Below are positions 27,231-38,499 of a DNA stretch of 48,490 bases, piece by piece; the first letter of the stretch is position 1; the number at the start of each line of letters is the position of its first letter. Location: the NCBI GenBank assembly GCA_002722995.1, contig PBNF01000026.1:1-48490 (forward strand), given 5' to 3'. The notes below the pieces were generated by a model. It was not told where the DNA came from. It was given only the letters and a program-made list of their open reading frames with translations, and did not search any database. The DNA comes from Legionellales bacterium (GTDB lineage Bacteria; Pseudomonadota; Gammaproteobacteria; Comchoanobacterales; Comchoanobacteraceae). The translations under genes were made by a program, and so were the position numbers.

Positions 27231-28127
27231 TCAAGCCCTTAATAAACGCACTGATTGAAGACGATGATTTGCATACACCCCGACACCAAAAAATCTTTTA
27301 TCCTCAGTATACAGTGCCACTTGCTGTTCCGATTTAAAGCACGCATCAAAAGAGAGCGCTTGACCAAAATACAGCTGTTTTTTTTGAAGGGGACTGAGCA
27401 CGACATGAGGCCATTTCAAAAATAATGCATCGAGGGAATACATGCTTTTAAAGTCTGCTGCGCCTATTTTCATTACATCCATTGATTCATCGAATAGCGC
27501 TAATGGCTCCATGATGCAATCCTGAAAAGGTGCCACCCAATGGCGATGTAGATATTTTACATGGGCGCATGTTCCTAAAGCACGGCCAATATCTTCAACT
27601 AAAGCGCGAATATAAGTCCCTTTTGCACATTCTACGTCTAGGGTAATACTATGTTCAGAGTGTTTGATTAAATGGATGCCATGTATGCTCACTGTTCGAA
27701 CGGGACACTCTACAGATTGACCCGATCTTGCCCATTCATATAACCGTTTGCCTTGAACCCTTACTGCTGACACTAAAGGCACTTTCTGCTGAATCACACC
27801 TTTAAATTGTTCAAGTATCCGCTCAAGCTGATTCTGATCATAATGAGGAACGGGTAATGTTTTAATGATTTCACCGGCTGTATCGGCTGTTGAGGTTTGA
27901 ACCCCTAAGGATAACTCAACTCGATAAGATTTGTCAGATTCAAGAAAAAACCTTAAAAACTTAGTCGCCTCTCCTATACAAATCGGCAACATACCTGTCG
28001 CTAATGGATCTAATGTCCCACCATGCCCAACACGACGCTGTTTAAACATTCGAACAAAATGATTCACGCACTGACGCGACGTCAATCCGCTGGGCTTATC
28101 GAGCAAAATCACAGCAGCCATCATCAT
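27231..28127 (-). CDS. truB: tRNA pseudouridine-55 synthase
   Basis: The product has 298 residues. ILLDKPSGLTSRQCVNHF opens the catalytic domain; GHGGTLDPLATGMLPI near residue 40 contains the catalytic Asp. RGTYIRALVEDIG-like sequence (KGTYIRALVEDIG) supplies the third conserved block, and a PUA-like C-terminus follows. TruB makes pseudouridine 55 in tRNA. ATG 28127 lies 4 nt after the rbfA stop; a longer TTG start within rbfA is unlikely because family members begin just before ILLDKPSG. Confidence 0.96.
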   Translation of the reverse strand: MMMAAVILLDKPSGLTSRQCVNHFVRMFKQRRVGHGGTLDPLATGMLPICIGEATKFLRFFLESDKSYRVELSLGVQTSTADTAGEIIKTLPVPHYDQNQLERILEQFKGVIQQKVPLVSAVRVQGKRLYEWARSGQSVECPVRTVSIHGIHLIKHSEHSITLDVECAKGTYIRALVEDIGRALGTCAHVKYLHRHWVAPFQDCIMEPLALFDESMDVMKIGAADFKSMYSLDALFLKWPHVVLSPLQKKQLYFGQALSFDACFKSEQQVALYTEDKRFFGVGVYANHRLQSVRLLRA

Positions 28128-28131
28128 GGCA

Positions 28132-28491
28132 TCACTCTGATTCAACACTGCAAGTGTCAAGATTATTTAAAACGCTCATCAAAGCTCTACGCTGAACTTC
28201 TTGATCATCATAATAAAACTTAAACTTTGGAATACGTCTGAGCTTCAACTGATCACGAATTTGTTTTTTAAACTGATGAATTAACTGATTGAGTGCTCTA
28301 AGCATATCCACACGCTCAGCACTCGGCAATAAATCGGCATAAACATATAACTTAATATAGGATAAATCATCTGAGATACTCAAATCAGTTAAGGTTACAT
28401 TCGGGATAGAACGCAATTCAACAGATGAACGAAACCACTGATCCACTTGTTGTTGAATCTGTTTTGCCATGCGCTCTTTTCTAAATTTCAT
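28132..28491 (-). CDS. rbfA: Ribosome-binding factor A
   Basis: The product has 119 residues: the single KH-like fold of RbfA, with ERMAKQIQQQVDQW at the start, LTDLSISDDLSYIKLYVY in the middle and LRRIPKFKFYYDDQ near the end. It helps mature the 5' end of 16S rRNA in the 30S subunit. It sits between infB (10-nt gap) and truB (4-nt gap), the standard order. Confidence 0.96.
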   Translation of the reverse strand: MKFRKERMAKQIQQQVDQWFRSSVELRSIPNVTLTDLSISDDLSYIKLYVYADLLPSAERVDMLRALNQLIHQFKKQIRDQLKLRRIPKFKFYYDDQEVQRRALMSVLNNLDTCSVESE

Positions 28492-28501
28492 ATGACTCCG
28501 A

Positions 28502-30847
28502 CTAAATCATTTCTCGCGTGAACGCTTCAACGCGATCACCTGATTTAATATCTTTATAATCTTTAATCCCTAAACCACACTCAACACCTGTTTTAACTTC
28601 AGATACGTTATCTTTTCCTCTACGCAATGAGTTCAATGCCCCTTGATGGATCACAATACCATCTCTGAGCACGCGCACATCTGCATTACGCTGCAAAGCA
28701 CCTTCTAAAACCATACATCCTGATACTAAGCCATATTTTGATGACCTGAATACTTCTCGCACTTCAGCCAAACCAATAATTTTTTCTGTATAAGTTGGCT
28801 GTTTAAGACCAGAAATTGCTACATTAATATGATCAATTAAATCATAGATTACACTGCAATAGAAAGGCGTCATTTTAGCACTGCGCATCAACTGAATGGC
28901 TTGAGTATTCGCACGCACATTAAATCCAACTAAAATGGCATTTGAAGCTTCAGCTAAATTAACATCTGATTCTGTGATTTGACCTACGCCTGCACCCATG
29001 ACACGAACATCGACTTCATTTGAAGCCAAACCTTTAACAGCTTCAGAGATAGCCTCAACTGAGCCATGTGTATCAGCTTTAATCACAACACTCAACTGGG
29101 TAATGGTTTCACCTGCTTGAGCATCTAAAAACATCTGATCTAGTGATTTAGGCTTAGATTGAGCCGCTTTTTTCTCTCTCAGTTTTGTTTGATATTGATT
29201 GGCATGCATGCGAGCCACACGCTCAGATTCAACAACTCTGAATACATCGCCGGCTGCAGGCACACCCGATAAACCTGTGACCTTCACCGGGACAGAAGGA
29301 CCTGCTGAGTCAACAGACTGCCCGTGGCTATCTATCATCGTTCGTACGCGACCATATTCTTGACCTGATAATACGATGTCACCTTGCTTTAAAGTGCCTG
29401 ACTGAACCAGTAACGTCACCAAAGGTCCCAGCCCTTTATCCAGCACTGACTCAATCACTAACCCTGCAGCACTGCCCTCGATAGGTGCTTTTAATTCTAA
29501 AATTTCAGCTTGTAGCGCAAGGTTATCTAGTAAGTCCGATACGCCTTGACCTTTTTTAGCTGATATCTCTTGAAATAAAACATCTCCACCCAGTGATTCT
29601 GCTAATACATCGTGCTGAATCAATTCAGTTTTGATACGCTCAGGGTCAGCACCCACTTTATCAATTTTATTAACCGCAACCACTAAAGGCACTTCAGCTG
29701 CTTTTGCGTGCTGAATGGCTTCAATCGTTTGAGGCATTACACCGTCATCAGCTGCAACGACCAACACAATGATATCGGTACATTCAGCACCACGCGCTCG
29801 CATGGCTGTAAAGGCTTCGTGCCCAGGGGTATCTAAAAAAGTTACAGCTCCACCTGACGTTTCAACAAAGTAAGCACCAATGTGTTGAGTAATACCGCCT
29901 GATTCCGTATCAACAATTTGGCTGCGTCGAATCGCATCTAATAAACTCGTTTTACCATGATCAACATGACCCATAACCGTCACGATTGGTGCACGTGGCT
30001 CAGGAGGATTCGGATTCACAAGGGCTTCAGACAACAGTGTTTCATTGTCTTTAACCAATGTAACACGATGCCCTAATGCCTCAGCAACATAAACGGCGGT
30101 CTCCTGATCAAGGCTTTGGTTAATCGTTGCCATGACGCCCAATTGAAACAAATGCGCGATGACTTCAGATGCCTTAACTGAGCACTGATTGGCCAAATCA
30201 GCAACAGTAATCGATTCAGGAATAGCAACATCACACACTACTTTTTGCGTGGGACGATTGAACTTTTGCTTAGACTGCAACAAACTTAATTCAGCGGCTG
30301 CTTTTAAATCGCCTTCTCTCTCTTGGCGCTCTTGCCGATTCAGTGATTTTTTATGCTTGGGTTGAGCATTTGAGCTAGTTTTAGAAGGTGTCGATGAAGC
30401 TTTCTCGACTGCTGAAGACTTCGGTTTCTGATCATTTAATACTTTTGGATCAGTCACAGGAGGTTCAGTTTTAACTTGAGGCCTAACAGACAAAAGCGCT
30501 CTGGCGGCATCAGCATCCGACGGACGATTTGAAGACGCTTTAGCCGTTTCAGCTTGACTCTTTTGACTTGAAATCACTTGAGTTGATGTGCCTCGCAATT
30601 CACTTTGATTAGATGGATTCGCTTTTAATACCTTTATTTTTTGATCTTTAGGCCCAGATCCAACTGAAAGCTTAGACAACCTCTTTTTAGGCCCCATCAT
30701 ATGATTTTTAAATTGAGCAATCGCTTCTGCATTCAATACAGTTGATTCATCTTCAATTGCTAACCCTGCCTCATGCAACAGTCGCATTAATTTCTCAGCA
30801 TCTAGCTGATACTCAGTCGCCAACTCTTTTACTGTTTTCACAGACAC
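28502..30847 (-). CDS. infB: Translation initiation factor IF-2
   Basis: The product has 781 residues, shorter than E. coli IF-2 because the charged linker is reduced. An N-terminal IF2_N domain ([22 protein letters not shown]) and a Lys/Ser-rich linker precede a second IF2_N-like motif, then the G domain: G1 GHVDHGKTS near 291, G2 [11 protein letters not shown]3 DTPGHEAF, G4 NKID. Domains II-IV end in TREMI. It places fMet-tRNA on the 30S subunit. Start is GTG 30847 with AAGGAG 6 nt upstream. Confidence 0.97.
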   Translation of the reverse strand: MSVKTVKELATEYQLDAEKLMRLLHEAGLAIEDESTVLNAEAIAQFKNHMMGPKKRLSKLSVGSGPKDQKIKVLKANPSNQSELRGTSTQVISSQKSQAETAKASSNRPSDADAARALLSVRPQVKTEPPVTDPKVLNDQKPKSSAVEKASSTPSKTSSNAQPKHKKSLNRQERQEREGDLKAAAELSLLQSKQKFNRPTQKVVCDVAIPESITVADLANQCSVKASEVIAHLFQLGVMATINQSLDQETAVYVAEALGHRVTLVKDNETLLSEALVNPNPPEPRAPIVTVMGHVDHGKTSLLDAIRRSQIVDTESGGITQHIGAYFVETSGGAVTFLDTPGHEAFTAMRARGAECTDIIVLVVAADDGVMPQTIEAIQHAKAAEVPLVVAVNKIDKVGADPERIKTELIQHDVLAESLGGDVLFQEISAKKGQGVSDLLDNLALQAEILELKAPIEGSAAGLVIESVLDKGLGPLVTLLVQSGTLKQGDIVLSGQEYGRVRTMIDSHGQSVDSAGPSVPVKVTGLSGVPAAGDVFRVVESERVARMHANQYQTKLREKKAAQSKPKSLDQMFLDAQAGETITQLSVVIKADTHGSVEAISEAVKGLASNEVDVRVMGAGVGQITESDVNLAEASNAILVGFNVRANTQAIQLMRSAKMTPFYCSVIYDLIDHINVAISGLKQPTYTEKIIGLAEVREVFRSSKYGLVSGCMVLEGALQRNADVRVLRDGIVIHQGALNSLRRGKDNVSEVKTGVECGLGIKDYKDIKSGDRVEAFTREMI

Positions 30848-30858
30848 AACTTGCTCCT

Positions 30859-32376
30859 TTAATCTTCATCTTCACTAAACCAAGGTGCGCGTGCTGCCAT
30901 AATTAAGTCAGCCGCTAAATGGTCTGTCATGCCTTCAATATCTCTCACTTCATCAACAGACATCTCTGCCAAATCTTCTGCACTGATGATTCCAGATGCA
31001 GCTAAACGATGCGCCATTAGTTTTGGCATATTCGGCAACGCCATTAAACTTTCATCGGGTACAGCTGTTTCTGATAACGTTGAAACGGCTATAGCTTCAG
31101 CAATCATTGCTGATTGAGCTCTATCTAAAATTTCAGTGGCCAAATCAATATCAAATTCAGAGATACCCGCAAGTACTTGCGCATCTGCTTTAGCTAAATG
31201 CTCAATGTTTGAAAAGCCTTCTCGTATTAAAATTTCGGCTAATGCAGCATCAACATCCAGCTGCTGGCATAAAGCATTTACATCCGATCCCCCTGACTGT
31301 TCTCGTTGCTGTGATTCAGACATGACATTCAAATCCCAGCCCACTAATTGGCTTGCTAAACGAACATTTTGACCGCCACGACCAATGGCTTGAGATAAAT
31401 TAGCCTCCAGCACCACTACATCCATAGCATGCGCTGGCTCATCGACAACAATAGACAGTACTTCTGCAGGGGACATGGCACTAATCACCATTTTGGCAGG
31501 GCTTTCATCCCATAAGATAATATCAACACGCTCCCCATTCAATTCAGATGAAATGGCTTGCACACGCCCTCCACGCATCCCGACACAAGCACCGACAGCA
31601 TCCACTCGTGCATCTTTTGTTTTAACGGCTATTTTGGCTCGCACACCCGGATCTCTAGCAACTGATTTAATTTCTAAAACACCCTCTTGAATTTCTGGAA
31701 CTTCTAATTTAAAGAGTTCAACTAGAAAATTTGCGTGAGTACGGCTTAACATTAGCAAAGGGCCTTTGTTTTCAGGATCTACTGCGTATAAATAACCTCG
31801 AGCACGGTCCCCCACTCTAAAGATTTCACGAGGTAGCAACTCTTTTCGTGGCAAGCTCGCTTCAATATGATCACCCAAGTCAATGATGATATGATCACGT
31901 GTTACACGTTTAACCTGCCCTGTCATCAACTCGCCTACACGTGATTTAAATTGCTCTGCAAGCTTTGCTCGCTCTGCTTCTCGCACAAACTTGATCATCA
32001 TTTGACCTGATTGATGCGCAAAAATACGCCCTGGCTCAATGGTTAAAGATTCAGCGACTGTTTCGCCCAATACCGCACCTTCTAATCCTTTTTCTTGAGC
32101 TTGATCTACTGACAAATATTGCTCAGGTTGATCTAACAATTCTTCTGAAGCATCCTCAACAAGGGTCCATACACGCTGACAGTGATAAACGCCTGTATCT
32201 CGATCAATATTCACTTGAATACGAGCCTGCTCAGAAAAATCTTTAGCCAGCACGGAAGCCAGTGCACGCTCCATTGCAACAAAGATTAATTCAGGAGCTA
32301 GATCTTTCTCATTTGACAAAGACTCAACCACCATTTTGACTTGATTGGGATCAAAAAATAAACCATCTTTACTCAT
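30859..32376 (-). CDS. nusA: Transcription factor NusA
   Basis: The product has 505 residues (E. coli 495). In order: an N-terminal RNA-polymerase-binding domain, S1 (about 135-200), KH1 and KH2 (about 230-345, with VGACVGMRGGRVQAI and QAIGRGGQNVRLA), then two acidic repeats typical of gammaproteobacteria (about 365-425 and 440-495). NusA controls pausing, termination and antitermination. ATG 32376 is preceded by GGTGG; 28 further upstream codons overlap rimP and are not conserved. Confidence 0.97.
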   Translation of the reverse strand: MSKDGLFFDPNQVKMVVESLSNEKDLAPELIFVAMERALASVLAKDFSEQARIQVNIDRDTGVYHCQRVWTLVEDASEELLDQPEQYLSVDQAQEKGLEGAVLGETVAESLTIEPGRIFAHQSGQMMIKFVREAERAKLAEQFKSRVGELMTGQVKRVTRDHIIIDLGDHIEASLPRKELLPREIFRVGDRARGYLYAVDPENKGPLLMLSRTHANFLVELFKLEVPEIQEGVLEIKSVARDPGVRAKIAVKTKDARVDAVGACVGMRGGRVQAISSELNGERVDIILWDESPAKMVISAMSPAEVLSIVVDEPAHAMDVVVLEANLSQAIGRGGQNVRLASQLVGWDLNVMSESQQREQSGGSDVNALCQQLDVDAALAEILIREGFSNIEHLAKADAQVLAGISEFDIDLATEILDRAQSAMIAEAIAVSTLSETAVPDESLMALPNMPKLMAHRLAASGIISAEDLAEMSVDEVRDIEGMTDHLAADLIMAARAPWFSEDED

Positions 32377-32386
32377 ATTAACCACC

Positions 32387-32827
32387 TCACTCAAGCACGT
32401 TTGCTTGATCAATATTTGAATAAGGAATTGAATACACTCGGTCGCCCGACTCAAGCTCAATCAATTCATCCGTTACATTTAACAGCTGACCCTTAATCTT
32501 CCTTGAATCCTGAACAGGTGACCTCAGTTGGCATGAAATTAAATGCCCTCTATAGGTTTGATATTGGCTCACCTTAAATAATTTCCGATGAATCCCTGGA
32601 GATGAAACTTCTAATGTATAGGCTGTCTTGAGATCACACTCTGCATCTAGCATTGCAGCAACCTGTCGACTGACAACCGCACACGCTTCAACTGACACAC
32701 CGAATGCATCATCTAAATACACACGCAATACGCGAGCACCTGAATCGTGCCCCCACTCATACCCCCATAGCTGGGCCCCAGATGCTTTCGCAGCCCTTGT
32801 TAGCACGTGGGTTAAAGTGTTATCCAT
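32387..32827 (-). CDS. rimP: Ribosome maturation factor RimP
   Basis: The product has 146 residues from ATG 32827. RVYLDDAFGVSVEACAVVSRQVAAMLD and YTLEVSSPGIHRKLF are the RimP signature, and a C-terminal SH3-like domain follows (GQLLNVTDELIELES). It is needed for 30S maturation. An upstream in-frame ATG at 32884 would add 19 residues, mostly aromatic and unlike RimP. It is the first protein gene after the initiator tRNA in the metY-rimP-nusA-infB order. Confidence 0.93.
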   Translation of the reverse strand: MDNTLTHVLTRAAKASGAQLWGYEWGHDSGARVLRVYLDDAFGVSVEACAVVSRQVAAMLDAECDLKTAYTLEVSSPGIHRKLFKVSQYQTYRGHLISCQLRSPVQDSRKIKGQLLNVTDELIELESGDRVYSIPYSNIDQANVLE

Positions 32828-32914
32828 GTGATCAGTCGCCTCTCTGTATGTACTATAGAAATAAAAAAAGGGCGTATACCCCATTTTAAAATCTATGATT
32901 AACTCAACCTTATA

Positions 32915-32991
<77 letters not shown>

Positions 32992-33003
32992 TCGAGTCCC
33001 TAA

Positions 33004-33031
33004 ATTATAAACGAACCATTTTATTTTGCAA
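33004..33031 (-). promoter_or_regulatory. Promoter of the metY-rimP-nusA-infB operon
   Basis: On the minus strand TTGCAA (33031-33026) and a perfect TATAAT (33009-33004) are 16 nt apart, ending 12 nt before the tRNA 5' end. A GGG-containing stretch follows the -10. Confidence 0.65.
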
Positions 33032-33084
33032 GCCCTGAGTTCAAACTTAACAAGACTCGCCATTGAACCTAATCAAACCAATAC

Positions 33085-34395
33085 TTACAAAATCCATCGA
33101 GAAAGGTTTTCAGCCTTGACCAAATCTTTTAATTCAGAATTAACATACCGCACATCAATATTAATGGTTTGATGCTCGTGATCGGGGGCATGATATGAAA
33201 TAGATTCCAACAATTGCTCCATTACACTGTACAAACGCCTTGCACCAATATTAGTTGTCGATTCGTTCATTGAATGTGCAATCATTGCAATTCGCTCAAT
33301 ACCTCCTTTGGTAAACTTTAGATGAATGGCCTCAACTTTCATTAGAGCCTCATATTGACGAGTAAGAGCATTATCTGGCTCCACTAAAATACGATAAAAG
33401 TCTTTTGCACTCAGGGCGTTCAATTCCACCCGAATGGGTAACCGCCCCTGCAACTCTGAAGCCATATCAGAAGGGGAAACCCCCATGAAGGCACCTGCCG
33501 CAATGAACAAAATATGATCGGTTTTAACTGCACCATATTTTGTAGAGACTGTACTGCCTTCGATCATAGGCAATAAATCACGCTGAACCCCTTCTCGTGA
33601 CACTTCACCCCCTACTTGCTCAGATTTAACCACTTTATCAATTTCATCAATAAATACGATTCCCTGCTGCTCAACGGCATCAAGCGCCGCACCAATGATC
33701 TCTTCTTTATTGATCATTTTTCCCGATTCTTCATCCACAAAGTAACGTAAAGCATCAACAACCGTCATTTTTTTTAGCTTGGTTTTTTCTGTACTCAGAT
33801 GATCCATCAGATGCTGCAGCTGGCTTGTCATTTCCTCCATGCCTGGAGGTGATAAAATCTCAACGCCTAATGCAGGAGATGAAACCTCAACCTCAACCAT
33901 AACCTCATCTAAAGATCCCTCTCTCAATGCATGCAGCAACTCTGACTCTGTCTTAGCCTCAAATGCTGATTGTTGCTGCAAGATTTTAATCAATCGTTCA
34001 TAAGCCAGCTCTTCTGCTTGTGTTTCAACTTTACTGATTTCTGTGGATCGAATCATTGCGATCGCTTCATCTACCAAATCTCGAATAATTGAATCGACAT
34101 CACGCCCTACATACCCGACTTCCGTAAATTTAGTCGCCTCAACCTTAATAAAAGGCGCTTTTACGAGAACAGCCAACCGCCGAGCAATCTCAGTTTTGCC
34201 CACTCCAGTCGGCCCTATCATCAAGATATTTTTAGGCGCAATCTCATCACGCATGGACGCTGGCTCAACCTGCTGGCGACGCCATCGATCTCGCAGGGCA
34301 ATAGCCACTGCACGCTTAGCTTTATCCTGACCAATGATCCAACGATCAAGCTCACTGACAATTTCTGCTGGGGTTAAGGGAATTGCTTCACTCAT
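33085..34395 (-). CDS. hslU: HslU, ATPase subunit of the HslVU protease
   Basis: The product has 436 residues, normal length. Start [20 protein letters not shown] is typical. Walker [10 protein letters not shown] is near 63 and Walker [10 protein letters not shown] near 245. The I domain (about 110-240) lies between them, sensor-2 Arg in [12 protein letters not shown], and the C-terminus ENLSRWIL, which plugs into HslV. Together with HslV it forms an ATP-dependent cytosolic protease. It lies 12 nt after hslV. Confidence 0.97.
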   Translation of the reverse strand: MSEAIPLTPAEIVSELDRWIIGQDKAKRAVAIALRDRWRRQQVEPASMRDEIAPKNILMIGPTGVGKTEIARRLAVLVKAPFIKVEATKFTEVGYVGRDVDSIIRDLVDEAIAMIRSTEISKVETQAEELAYERLIKILQQQSAFEAKTESELLHALREGSLDEVMVEVEVSSPALGVEILSPPGMEEMTSQLQHLMDHLSTEKTKLKKMTVVDALRYFVDEESGKMINKEEIIGAALDAVEQQGIVFIDEIDKVVKSEQVGGEVSREGVQRDLLPMIEGSTVSTKYGAVKTDHILFIAAGAFMGVSPSDMASELQGRLPIRVELNALSAKDFYRILVEPDNALTRQYEALMKVEAIHLKFTKGGIERIAMIAHSMNESTTNIGARRLYSVMEQLLESISYHAPDHEHQTINIDVRYVNSELKDLVKAENLSRWIL

Positions 34396-34407
34396 AGTCT
34401 ACTCCAC

Positions 34408-34944
34408 TTAATCTTTGGACAACGATTCGATTGTTAAATGTTTATTTGTGTAAATACAGATGTTACCAGCAATAGTTAATGCCTGCTTCACTACCTGTTC
34501 CGTACTTAAATCAGTATGATCCATTAAAGCCAGTGCCGCAGCTTTTGCAAAATCACCGCCTGAACCAATGGCTAAAATACCACGCTCAGGCTCAATCACA
34601 TCACCGCACCCGGAAATGATCAACGATGTACTTAAATCAGCAACCACCAATAAAGCATCTAAGCGCCTCAAGGCTTTATCTTGACGCCACTCTCGAGCCA
34701 ACTCAACCGCAGCACGCACCAATTGCCCTTGATGCTTTTCTAACTGCGTCTCAAATCGTTCAAACAAAGTAAAGGCATCGGCAGTTCCTCCAGCAAAACC
34801 CGCAATCACTTTTTCTTTATATAATTTTCTAACTTTACAAGCATTGCCTTTAAATACGGTATCCCCCAGCGTGACTTGACCATCTCCACCGACTGAAACC
34901 TCACCTTTCCGACGAACTGACACAATGGTTGTGCCTCTTAACAT
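34408..34944 (-). CDS. hslV: HslV, peptidase subunit of the HslVU protease
   Basis: The product has 178 residues. The block [12 protein letters not shown] contains the catalytic N-terminal Thr exposed after processing; [25 protein letters not shown] and [13 protein letters not shown] are the proteasome-type beta-fold motifs. ATG 34944 is preferred to ATG 34953 because AAGGA is 10 nt before it and only 1 nt before the other. The propeptide (MLRG) is slightly longer than in E. coli. Confidence 0.96.
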   Translation of the reverse strand: MLRGTTIVSVRRKGEVSVGGDGQVTLGDTVFKGNACKVRKLYKEKVIAGFAGGTADAFTLFERFETQLEKHQGQLVRAAVELAREWRQDKALRRLDALLVVADLSTSLIISGCGDVIEPERGILAIGSGGDFAKAAALALMDHTDLSTEQVVKQALTIAGNICIYTNKHLTIESLSKD

Positions 34945-34969
34945 CACACTCATATCCTTTTCATCCTAT

Positions 34970-35491
34970 TCATATAGACCACGACTCTAATGTAAGCTTG
35001 CCATGAAACCCAAAACGAAACAATCTATCTCGCGCATTAAATGCTTGCATCACATTATCGTAAGGCCCCAATACCCATTGACAAACATGCACTGAATGCA
35101 CCAGCCTTTTAGATAGATTTAATTGAGCTTTTTGATCAATCCATTTTGCCATTTGATTGCATTGCTGTTGTGACATATGGTCCCCCAAAACCCACACCAA
35201 TCGCTGAGCTTCTGAAACATTAGAAGCATGCAACCATTGAGCAGGCGCTTCTACATACACAATAGGGGCAGAATGAAATTTTAAAGACTGAAACCATTGC
35301 CTCGAACCCCACACTTTCCATTGCTGAATTTGTTCATTCACCCCACGGAAATAAGTTACACCATACATGAATGCACTCAACAATACACCTATACTCATCA
35401 CAACACCGATTGCGTGCCATCGGCTCACAACGTTCTTTCGACGATGCACCGCAGATACCCGTACAGGCTTATGATAAGAAACACGCTTCAT
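34970..35491 (-). CDS. FtsN-like SPOR-domain membrane protein
   Basis: The product has 173 residues: a basic cytoplasmic N-terminus (about 1-24), one membrane helix (about 25-48), a short periplasmic linker, and a C-terminal SPOR-type domain (about 85-170), recognisable by VCQWVLGPYDNVMQAFNARDRL followed by GFHGKL. SPOR domains bind denuded peptidoglycan at the septum. Position between argS and hslV equals that of ftsN in many gammaproteobacteria. It is much shorter than E. coli FtsN, lacking the long linker. The call is inferred from domain pattern and synteny. Confidence 0.75.
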   Translation of the reverse strand: MKRVSYHKPVRVSAVHRRKNVVSRWHAIGVVMSIGVLLSAFMYGVTYFRGVNEQIQQWKVWGSRQWFQSLKFHSAPIVYVEAPAQWLHASNVSEAQRLVWVLGDHMSQQQCNQMAKWIDQKAQLNLSKRLVHSVHVCQWVLGPYDNVMQAFNARDRLFRFGFHGKLTLESWSI

Positions 35492-35552
35492 ACTTTCTCT
35501 TTCAAATCGTTTAAATTCATTTTCTAATGCAATAGACCTTATTCCAATTAGA

Positions 35553-37283
35553 CTACATTGTGGCCGGCGCTTGAACGCCTAATAACTCAAGCCCTTGCTT
35601 TAAGACACATTGCACAGCGTGCATGAGCTTTAACCGGGACATGCGCATGTCAATGTCACTGACCAGACAGTGTTCTGTATTATAATATCGATGCAATAAA
35701 GTCGCTAACGATTGGAGATAAAACACAATACCATGCACCTCATAGGATACGATGCTTTGAGCAATGACATCTGGATATTGAGCCAAATGACATAATAACG
35801 GCTCAACCCCTGAACCTAAATGCTGAAAACAAATTGAAGCATTCAAGTTATTTGGATCAAGACCTGCCTGATCAAATAATCGACAAATCCTAGCATGCGC
35901 ATACTGCACATAATAAACCGGGTTATCTTGTGACTGCGTGCGGGCTAAATCTAAGTCAAAATCCATATGCTGGTCAAATTTACGCATCAAATAAAAAAAA
36001 CGGCAGACATCAGCTCCCACATCATCTCTTAACTGCCTTAACGTCACAAATGACCCCGATCGTGTTGACATTGAGATGCGCTGACCTGACTCAACTAAAT
36101 TCACAAACTGAACCAAGATACATTTTAAACGTTCAGGCGCAACACCTAATGCCTTCAATACCGCTTGAATACGCGCGACATAACCATGATGGTCAGAGCC
36201 CCAAATATTGACCATATGCTCATATTGATTCAATTGAGCTCGATGATAGGCTGCATCAGCAGCAAAGTAAGTAAACTGGCCATTGGCTCGTTTGAGCACA
36301 CGGTCTTTTTCATCTCCAAAATCTGTTGCCTTAAACCATAAGGCCCCTTCACGCCAAGCAAGGCAGCCTTTTGAGTGAAGATCTTTAATTAAATCATCAA
36401 CTGCGCCCTGATCATAAATTGACTGCTCTGATAAAAAATGAGGAGAGACCCCACACGCACTTAAATCATCTTGTATGTCAGATAACACCACGGTTGATGC
36501 ATATTGGCACATTGATTGGAAAGCCTCATGCCCCATGCGATCAGAGACTGAGACAATCCGGGCATCAATGGCCGCATCAGTGTCTTCAATACCCTGTTCC
36601 AAAATATTAATCAGCTCAGGATCATTGAGCCAAAGTTGAGCTTCAGCTGTATCAGACCAGACACGTGCAATGGCTTGAACATATTCACCTTGATAACAAC
36701 GATTCGGTAGGTCACACGCCTGTCCGAGGGCTTGTCTTGCACGAATTAAACAAGATAATCCAAGCACTTGAATTTGACGGCCCGCATCATTGACATAATA
36801 CCCTTCTTGAACACGATACCCCCCTTTACTCAAAACACGCGCCAACGTTGATCCAATTGCAGCATTGCGACCATGCCCAACATGTAGAGGCCCTGTTGGA
36901 TTCGCAGAAACATATTCCAAATATACTGTACGCTGTTGCCCAATATCACAAGTACCGTAATGCGTTGGATTGTCACAAATATCGGCCACAATGGTTTCTA
37001 ACGTTCTAGGGTCAAGCCATATATTTAAAAAACCAGGCCCTGCAACCTCAACCGTATCGACGCCCTCTAATCCTTCAAAAATTGGCTTGAGTCGCTCTGC
37101 AATACTTCGAGGCGCTTGCTTGAGCATTTTTGAAAGCACTAAAGCTATATTACAGGCCAAATGACCATGCTCAGCATGTTTTGACCACTCTAACACATAA
37201 GCAACATCATCCCAGCAAATAGGGGCTTCAAATTGGATTGAAGTCATTGCATGTGACAATGACTTCATTAATGCAACTCTCAT
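35553..37283 (-). CDS. argS: Arginyl-tRNA synthetase
   Basis: The product has 576 residues, a class I enzyme. N-terminal additional domain (GHLACNIALVLSK), HIGH motif as HVGHGR in NPTGPLHVGHGRNAAIG near 131, MSTRSGSF in place of KMSK as is normal for many ArgRS, and an alpha-helical C-terminal anticodon domain ending VQAPATM. ATG 37283 with GAGG 9 nt upstream is preferred; ATG 37289 has only 3 nt. It follows the MacB-type permease stop by 25 nt. Confidence 0.96.
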   Translation of the reverse strand: MRVALMKSLSHAMTSIQFEAPICWDDVAYVLEWSKHAEHGHLACNIALVLSKMLKQAPRSIAERLKPIFEGLEGVDTVEVAGPGFLNIWLDPRTLETIVADICDNPTHYGTCDIGQQRTVYLEYVSANPTGPLHVGHGRNAAIGSTLARVLSKGGYRVQEGYYVNDAGRQIQVLGLSCLIRARQALGQACDLPNRCYQGEYVQAIARVWSDTAEAQLWLNDPELINILEQGIEDTDAAIDARIVSVSDRMGHEAFQSMCQYASTVVLSDIQDDLSACGVSPHFLSEQSIYDQGAVDDLIKDLHSKGCLAWREGALWFKATDFGDEKDRVLKRANGQFTYFAADAAYHRAQLNQYEHMVNIWGSDHHGYVARIQAVLKALGVAPERLKCILVQFVNLVESGQRISMSTRSGSFVTLRQLRDDVGADVCRFFYLMRKFDQHMDFDLDLARTQSQDNPVYYVQYAHARICRLFDQAGLDPNNLNASICFQHLGSGVEPLLCHLAQYPDVIAQSIVSYEVHGIVFYLQSLATLLHRYYNTEHCLVSDIDMRMSRLKLMHAVQCVLKQGLELLGVQAPATM

Positions 37284-37308
37284 GTTCATCTACCTCATGA
37301 ATCAATGA

Positions 37309-38499
37309 TTAAATATAGCTACGTAAGCCTTCGATGGGATTTAGCAATGAGGCCCGATAGGCTGGATAAAAGCCAAAAAACATTCCTACCAAGACAGATA
37401 TTAAGAATCCAATCAACACTGGCATTCCCAAGAAGGTATACTGCCAATGCGAAAAGGATGCAATCAAAAATGCACCTAAACTCCCAATTAAAACACCCAA
37501 AGCTCCCCCTAATAAAGTCAAAACAACCGCCTCAGTCAAAAATAGACGCTGAATATCTTTAGGGGATGCACCTAACGCCATTCTCAGACCAATTTCTGAC
37601 TTTCGCTCCGCCAAGGCCACCAACATCACATTCATGATGCCAATCCCCCCCACTAACAAAGCAATCCCTCCAATCACAGATAATAGGAGAGTTAAGTTAT
37701 AACGCTGCTTACGAATTTGATCAATCAAGGCTTCTGGATTTTTGAAATAGAGTGTCGCATTCGGCAACCATTGCTGAATACGTGCCTGCAAACGTGACTG
37801 TAATACAGACAGCGCTTCATTCGATTTTAATTTAAAAAGGAGGTGATGTACTTCGATAGGCGCTCTTGAAAATTGTTGTGCTGATTTCAAGGGCACCATC
37901 ACACTACGGTTTAAATCTTCCATGATGAAAAAATTACTGGGCCAGTACTGCCCAATCCCCACGACCTGACAAGCTTGATTCCCCAATGACAGCCACATGC
38001 CTAATCGCGGGAAAATGCCTTGATGCTGAATAGCGACACTCACAGCATGCCCAATGACACACTCTAAACCGCCTGAATTAGAGGGGTTTAAAAAACGCCC
38101 CGAATGCAGCTTAAATTTTGCAATAGCAGCCCAATCATAAGTCACACCTAAAACATTTGCATTCAATGCTTGACCCGCTACTGACACAACAACAGGCCAA
38201 TGTGCGCTAGGGGCCATTTGATCAATACCTACTTGTTTTGATAAAACTTTCATCTGCTCGGCCGTAAGCTCTGTATGTTCTGTTTGTGCTGTTTGTGCTG
38301 ATGGATACATTGAAACTGAAATTAATTCAGTTCCCATTGCTTTCAAATGTTGCACTGCAGCACGGGTTGCAAATATCCCACTAGACAATAAGGCAACGAC
38401 CGCAGCTGTACCAATCAAAACCCCCAACAAGGCTAAAAAAGACCGCATTTTATTTGACCAAAGGTTTAACAGCACTTCATACATCAATGAATGGTTCAT
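37309..38499 (-). CDS. MacB/LolE-type ABC transporter permease
   Basis: The product has 396 residues. A first helix near 18-38 (LLGVLIGTAAVVALLS), a MacB-PCD periplasmic domain (about 45-270), then three helices (about 275-295, 325-350, 360-385) with the motif ERKSEIGLRMALGASPKDI typical of this family. Without the fused ATPase domain, it needs a separate partner, encoded immediately upstream. Start ATG overlaps the ATPase stop (ATGA), which means translation is normally coupled to the ATPase. Since the ATPase has a premature stop, expression may be reduced. Confidence 0.88.
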   Translation of the reverse strand: MNHSLMYEVLLNLWSNKMRSFLALLGVLIGTAAVVALLSSGIFATRAAVQHLKAMGTELISVSMYPSAQTAQTEHTELTAEQMKVLSKQVGIDQMAPSAHWPVVVSVAGQALNANVLGVTYDWAAIAKFKLHSGRFLNPSNSGGLECVIGHAVSVAIQHQGIFPRLGMWLSLGNQACQVVGIGQYWPSNFFIMEDLNRSVMVPLKSAQQFSRAPIEVHHLLFKLKSNEALSVLQSRLQARIQQWLPNATLYFKNPEALIDQIRKQRYNLTLLLSVIGGIALLVGGIGIMNVMLVALAERKSEIGLRMALGASPKDIQRLFLTEAVVLTLLGGALGVLIGSLGAFLIASFSHWQYTFLGMPVLIGFLISVLVGMFFGFYPAYRASLLNPIEGLRSYI